From contig CALNVZ010002100.1 of the NCBI GenBank assembly GCA_940671915.1, positions 3,025,703-3,089,702 of the forward strand: DNA of 64,000 nt, read 5' to 3'. Source of the DNA: Paracentrotus lividus (Eukaryota > Echinodermata > Echinoidea > Camarodonta > Echinidae). Made by a program: the position numbers and the translations under genes. Below, piece by piece: positions 59,757-64,000 of this stretch. The notes beneath the pieces are model-generated. The model had not been told where the DNA came from. It made no database searches and saw only the letters and a list, made by a program, of their open reading frames with translations. Position 1 is the stretch's first letter; each line of letters begins with the position of its first letter.

Positions 59757-59904
59757 ATGCATCACATCTGTGCAACATCGCTGTTTCATTCAGTTCTTCT
59801 TGTTTTGCTAAGTGATACATTTGCATTGCTACTTCATGATTCTTATTTCATTATTTGTTTTGGTATCACTAGTTCTTTTGAATGACTTCCGCTGCCTATC
59901 CTAA

Positions 59905-60171
59905 CCAAATGACACACCTGTATGGCATTCAAAAGTTCAAATATTTCCAGTTGAAAGTGTCCTGATTACGAATGTGTACAGGCTAGATGGAGCAGCTGAA
60001 AAGAACATGAATCATGGTGAACTTGCCTCAAGATTCAGCAATGTTCTTTCAGCTGACTTGGCGCTTCCTGTTTACAGTATTTGTTTTCATAGCTTAAGCA
60101 AAGATACAACAACACCTACTACAAATGTGCATAGTAAGAGGAGCGGAAACACTTGGTTCACCGTCAATTGA
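59905..60171 (+). other. Unidentified 88-codon open frame, possible exon
   Basis: The frame is open from 59905 to a TGA at 60169-60171 and includes FPVESVLITNVYRLDGAAEK and FSNVLSADLALPVYSICF, mixed rather than low-complexity composition. An acceptor-like ATTTCCAG ends at 59950 and a donor-like ATA|GTAAGA lies near 60133. No known family is recognised; one frame of this length is expected by chance in AT-rich DNA of this size. Confidence 0.2.
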
Positions 60172-62137
60172 TTCAATTTAAATGGAAATCAAGAGCTGTC
60201 CCCGAATCGCAAGAAAATGGTGTCAAGGTTGTGTGTTCTGGCACATTGTGTGTGCGTGTTTGTTTTCTTCGATTGGTGATAAGATTTCTCAAGAAATCAA
60301 GTCATAGTTTGAATCTACGTCATACAAAGCTGCCGGTGGCACAGCTTTTGTAGCGATGCAAAAAATGTGTAAAGAAAACAAGATATCTTTTATCCTATAT
60401 CAATGTCTAGCGTAACTGCAAGACCACAGAAGAAAATCCTGTTTTGTTTTCAATTATAACAGCTTCATTTTCTTCCTTTACTCTCACTCACTTATATGTT
60501 TGAAATGAGTTCCACTGTGTTTTCTTACTACATTTATGCCTATTTGTATTTAAAGAGATTTTGAATTGTGACTTCTGAGATGCTTTTGTAGAGTTACTTT
60601 TTCTTTCTTTCTTTTTTCTTTCATTGTAGAAGGTCGTCTCTTCCGGCCATTATTATAAAGAAAATATAGACATATCACATTGCCTGATGTGAATTTACAA
60701 GTCTCATGAATATTCATCATGCCATTCACCTTGGTACAAGTTTGTAAGAAGATACTCACTTAAACAAGAGTACAGTCTGCTGTGAAAGAGTAGTTGGTAT
60801 CAAGAGGTCTTCATGACCTGGGGATATAGAGCTGACCTGGACATGCAGTGTTAAAGACCTTTTTTTTTCTTCTTCTTCTTCTTTTTTTTTTTTTTTTTCT
60901 TTTTTGTATGATATGGCTGGAATTAAGTAAGCTATGTAATTGATGAAATACATGTCACCACCATAAATACATGTATATAACTCATTTCACTCCTATAAGC
61001 AAAACATAGGTTAGACACATTTTATTTCATTCACAGTATATATCTGCACCCTTGCTTAGCCAATCAGATGCAAGCATTTCAGTAGCTTATAACAGTTGTT
61101 AGTGAGAATCGGTGAATATTTGTTTCATGAAATGCTCCCCTGACAGACACCAACCCGAACAAAACATCACATTATCATGAATGGCAAGCTAGTGGTCAGT
61201 TTGGAGTCGGTTTCACAAGTGTGAATCGGCTATGCCTAAGTTGTGAACTTGACTTAAGAGTGGAATCGCATGTGAGATATTTACCTTAGACACATATTTG
61301 TTTTCAAGTATATGATTGATCAAGAAACTGTCAATATTCAGATCAGAGCGATATCTTGATGATAGCTTTATTAATATATTTACAAGAGCGGGTAAATTCC
61401 CTATATCTGTAGTAGATGTTGACTTATTGCAGAATTTCAAATGCACTACAGGCTCTTTTAAATTTACAATAACTTAATTTCAAAAGAATTATAATTTATT
61501 ATTATGGTGATTTAATAAAAAAAAAATTAAATCTTGTGTTAAGATATAATAACCAGCGGACCTATGGCTACAGCTCTTATCCACAGGGATTTTTGTATGA
61601 GGTGCTTTCTAACAACAATGAACAGGTGCTATATCACTCTTGGAATGGGATTGGTTGATTATTGAGCATTAATTACTTGCAAGAGGGTCCTGACATTGCA
61701 ACATGCTTTACGATAAAGATCCACTGTTTATCCAGGTTACTCAAGCATACAATGACAATTTATTTGATAGTTCATGGCTATTCACTTGTTAAAGTATATG
61801 GTTGTCGTGTAAAACTACTCCCTGCTTTCATGAAGTGAATCAATGCCTAGGCTAGCTTTTCTTTTCTTTTACTTCCACAAATGATCATCCAGGCTTGGAC
61901 AGTAGACCTGGTGGTAGGTGATTATTGGTGCCAGAAATACAAAAAAAAATATTGCTGGCACTGATTTATATATTCTGTATTGTGTAAACTATGCCTAGTT
62001 AAAATTAAAACATATGTTTTTTGATTGATTTAGTTTGGTCAGTATACCTGAACCTATTGAATTAATTTAAAAGGGTATACGTGTATAGGATAACCATTTC
62101 CTACTGGTAAGCCTGTTTTAACTATCATTCGGTAATA
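60172..62137. other. Unannotated DNA
   Basis: Poly-T/CTT tract at 60862-60903. AGCCAATCAG near 61059-61068 is a good single CCAAT box. No gene recognised. Confidence 0.5.
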
Positions 62138-62337
62138 CAGTCTGTGCTTTAAAAAAAAGAAAGAAACTATCCATATCTCATTATTTATACCACCGTATTA
62201 GATTTCTTTCTCTTTTTTTTTTTTTACAGAAGACAGTCTGGTTTCAGGAAATGCCAAACACCATCAGGCTTTGAATATGATTGATTTTATAGCGGAAAAG
62301 ATGTTTTCACTTGTACCATTTTTACTGATACAGACTG
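62138..62337. mobile_element. Decayed 200-bp member of the 52412 MITE family
   Basis: CAGTCTGTG at 62138 and CAGACTG ending 62337 are flanked by TA (62136-62137 and 62338-62339). The right end, TTTTCACTTGTACCATTTTT then ACTGATACAGACTG, matches the right end of 52412-52869. The left half is replaced by A-rich sequence and the interior differs, so the copy is deleted and old. Confidence 0.6.
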
Positions 62338-62339
62338 TA

Positions 62340-63482
62340 AATGTAAGCATGATCTAATAAAGCTTTAGATTTTAAAAGAACTAAACTTTGGATTTGTACT
62401 CAGTATCTGTGCAAGTGCACAGTTTGTCTCTGCTTCTATTGCTAAATTTTCCAAACTTCAGATTTTGGTACTCAGTGTCAATTTGCTCTGAAGTGAGCAA
62501 TTTGCTCCACTTCTATTCCTAAATATTCCAAACGCCATTCTAATAGTCTAAAACCATGATCTTTTAAAATTACAGAAAGTAATATCTTAATATTGTTTCA
62601 ATGCAAAATCAGACTTGCCCAATAGTGCAAGAGTCTGTGTACGTGAATAGAGATTTTCTTTTGACCCCTAAGATTATCCATAGCCCTTTAAGTAATCATT
62701 ATTAATGCTCAGTTATATATTCCTTTTAAATTAGTGACCTATAATTTCAAAGCATTTAGTCAGAAGAGAGCTTTAGAATGTATCATTGATTAACTCAATA
62801 AATGCTCAAATTTGTAATAAAAGAAATTGAACGATTGGCAAGTATCTTTGACTCAGTCATCCTTCCTTAATCAGCAATATTAATCATCAAAAGATCACCT
62901 TTGGATCAATTTCTTCTCCATATTACCTTGACCAAATTATCTCTCTCCAATAATTCACAATAAATAAAAAGAGCCATCTCTTTGCCTTAAAGTTCAAGTC
63001 ACTATTTGAAGGACACAAAGACTGAAAGGTCTGTCACAATCAATTGTTTGATATTGCCTTCAAAAAATAAACTGGTAATGGAGGAAAAGTACAATTTGTA
63101 AAGAGAAGGGTTGCACAGGATGCGATTTTTGCTACGTGTACATGTAAAATGAACTTTAATTATAACCAAATGTCATTTTTACTTGCTAAAATAGTGATAT
63201 TGTCCAGAATATAAATTGGCAGGAAAACTAAATAAATTTTTATTTCATAATTGATGTAGTATTTTGTTTGATATTTTTGGGCAATAATATTTGTCACCAT
63301 TTTTATGCATAGCTTACACGTATGTGCAGCACTAAATAAAAAAGGATCCACAAAATTGTGTACTTGTTGCCATTAAAAGTAAAATAGTTATGGGCTTATT
63401 TTGTGTACCCGCTAATTTATTTAGTGGAAGATCTTGGAAGCAATTCAGGGTTAGTTTCACCCTGCCGAACTTAAACATGGCA
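62340..63482. other. Unannotated AT-rich DNA
   Basis: 62390-62560 holds a weak duplication (TTTG-TACTCAGT-TC with CAGTTTG/CAATTTGCTC and TTCTATTGCTAAATTTTCC against TTCTATTCCTAAATATTCC). No gene recognised. Confidence 0.5.
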
Positions 63483-63915
63483 TCTCACTTTGCGGAGACG
63501 TCTGTGATACTTTTTTCCGTCGCAGAGACGTCTCCGTGATAATAATAATAATAATAATAATACCCATTATTTATAATGCGCTTTTCCCATAGTGGCTCAA
63601 AGCGCTTTACAGTATATTATTACCCCGTTCACTGGATTTAACTCCATACTTGTAGTCAGCCATTTATAGGCGTCTTATATGGAATTATCCTACCGGGTGA
63701 TGTCTCCTCAACAATTTTCAAAACTGTCTCAGATAGTCCCAAATCCATCTCCGAAACTCAGAGATGTCTCCGTGACAAGTAGTCCAAAATCCATCTCAAA
63801 GTAGTTTCTTCGATTCACGCGACTCATGAAACTTGCAGGGACTGAGGAGACGTCTCAGAGACATCTCCGTGACAAGTTTCAAAACAGTCTGAAAGTAGTT
63901 TCCGCGAAGTGAGAT
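63483..63915. mobile_element. Inverted-repeat element with GAGACGTCTC motifs, hosting a SINE tail
   Basis: TCTCACTTTGCGG (63483-63495) pairs with CCGCGAAGTGAGA (63902-63914, one mismatch). The word GAGACGTCTC or a close variant, followed by CGTGA, occurs at about 63526, 63759 and 63848-63871. The plus-strand ATAATAAT tail at 63538 interrupts the left arm, so the retroelement inserted later. Confidence 0.6.
63538..63690 (-). mobile_element. 5'-truncated SINE (or LINE 3' end), minus strand
   Basis: On the minus strand: CCAGTGAACGGGGTAATAAT, TGTAAAGCGCTTTGAGCCAC, TATGGGAAAAGCGCATTATAAAT, then ATT repeats (63558-63538). The first two match the SINE 3' part at 3369, the last two the LINE end at 53440-53520. 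No A/B boxes are present, so the 5' end is missing. Confidence 0.75.
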
Positions 63916-64000
63916 AACACCATAAGCCATCATTTGACCCAGAACACCAAACCCCCTTGATCTGCAATCAATCTGTTGCAGACTACTTCTCATTCTTCTT
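63916..64000. other. Window end, nothing recognised
   Basis: Short unique-looking sequence with no feature. Confidence 0.5.

Noticed and set aside
1-64000. CRISPR array, LTR retroelement, Polinton or other capsid-bearing element
   Set aside because: No regularly spaced identical repeats with unique spacers, no long direct terminal repeats and no capsid, protease, integrase or envelope motifs were recognised; all RT pieces are of non-LTR type.

Overview
The window looks like a gene-poor, repeat-rich stretch of a marine invertebrate nuclear genome, most likely an echinoderm and probably a sea urchin. This is inference. It rests on AT-rich DNA (by eye about two thirds A+T), many (GA)n/(CT)n runs, frequent ACATGTA words, and tRNA-headed SINEs whose 3' ends read AAAGCGCTTTGAGC...GCATTATAAAT followed by ATT repeats. 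There are also many short foldback DNA transposons and CR1/L2-like LINE remnants. No ordinary host gene could be identified with confidence. A 25-base run of N (26768-26792) splits the window into two assembled pieces.

Layout. 1-586: end of a DNA transposon with a CAGGCCCGTAAC terminus. 2232-3464: a SINE split by a TA-flanked element; its tail runs into three 130-bp tandem units (3465-3854). 8589-15708: a small hairpin and two weaker inverted-repeat elements. 17740-20592: a TTAA-flanked element with internal tandem units, then a TA-flanked foldback element. 20755-24970: a LINE 3' end, then an old ~115-140 bp repeat array with a 5'-truncated LINE inserted in it. 26880-27260 and about 31680-32660: CpG-richer patches. 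29933-31330: a minus-strand LINE. 33185-33679: a nearly perfect TTAA-flanked foldback element. 34226-36375: CT-rich DNA and a 3-copy tandem repeat. 42301-42470 and 44535-44690: a small perfect-TIR element and half of the 19925 foldback family. 45-48.4 kb: the best hints of host function, namely X-box-like motifs, a GC-richer patch, a 33-bp-spaced CCAAT duplication and a candidate 77-nt exon. 50.3-56.1 kb: dense repeats, including a poly-C-bearing transposon inside a minisatellite, two SINEs, three MITEs and a LINE 3' end. 57341-58234: an old ~450-bp tandem duplication. 59509-63915: three more MITEs, one holding a SINE tail.

The recognisable proteins are all decayed non-LTR reverse transcriptase pieces. 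The SINE and LINE 3' ends share sequence, which suggests SINE mobilisation by a LINE partner, and the MITEs would need transposases encoded elsewhere. No LTR retroelement, Polinton, CRISPR array, rRNA or genuine tRNA gene was recognised. I found no convincing new biological system; the strongest structural observations are nested insertions into tandem arrays. The window reads as intergenic or long-intron DNA.
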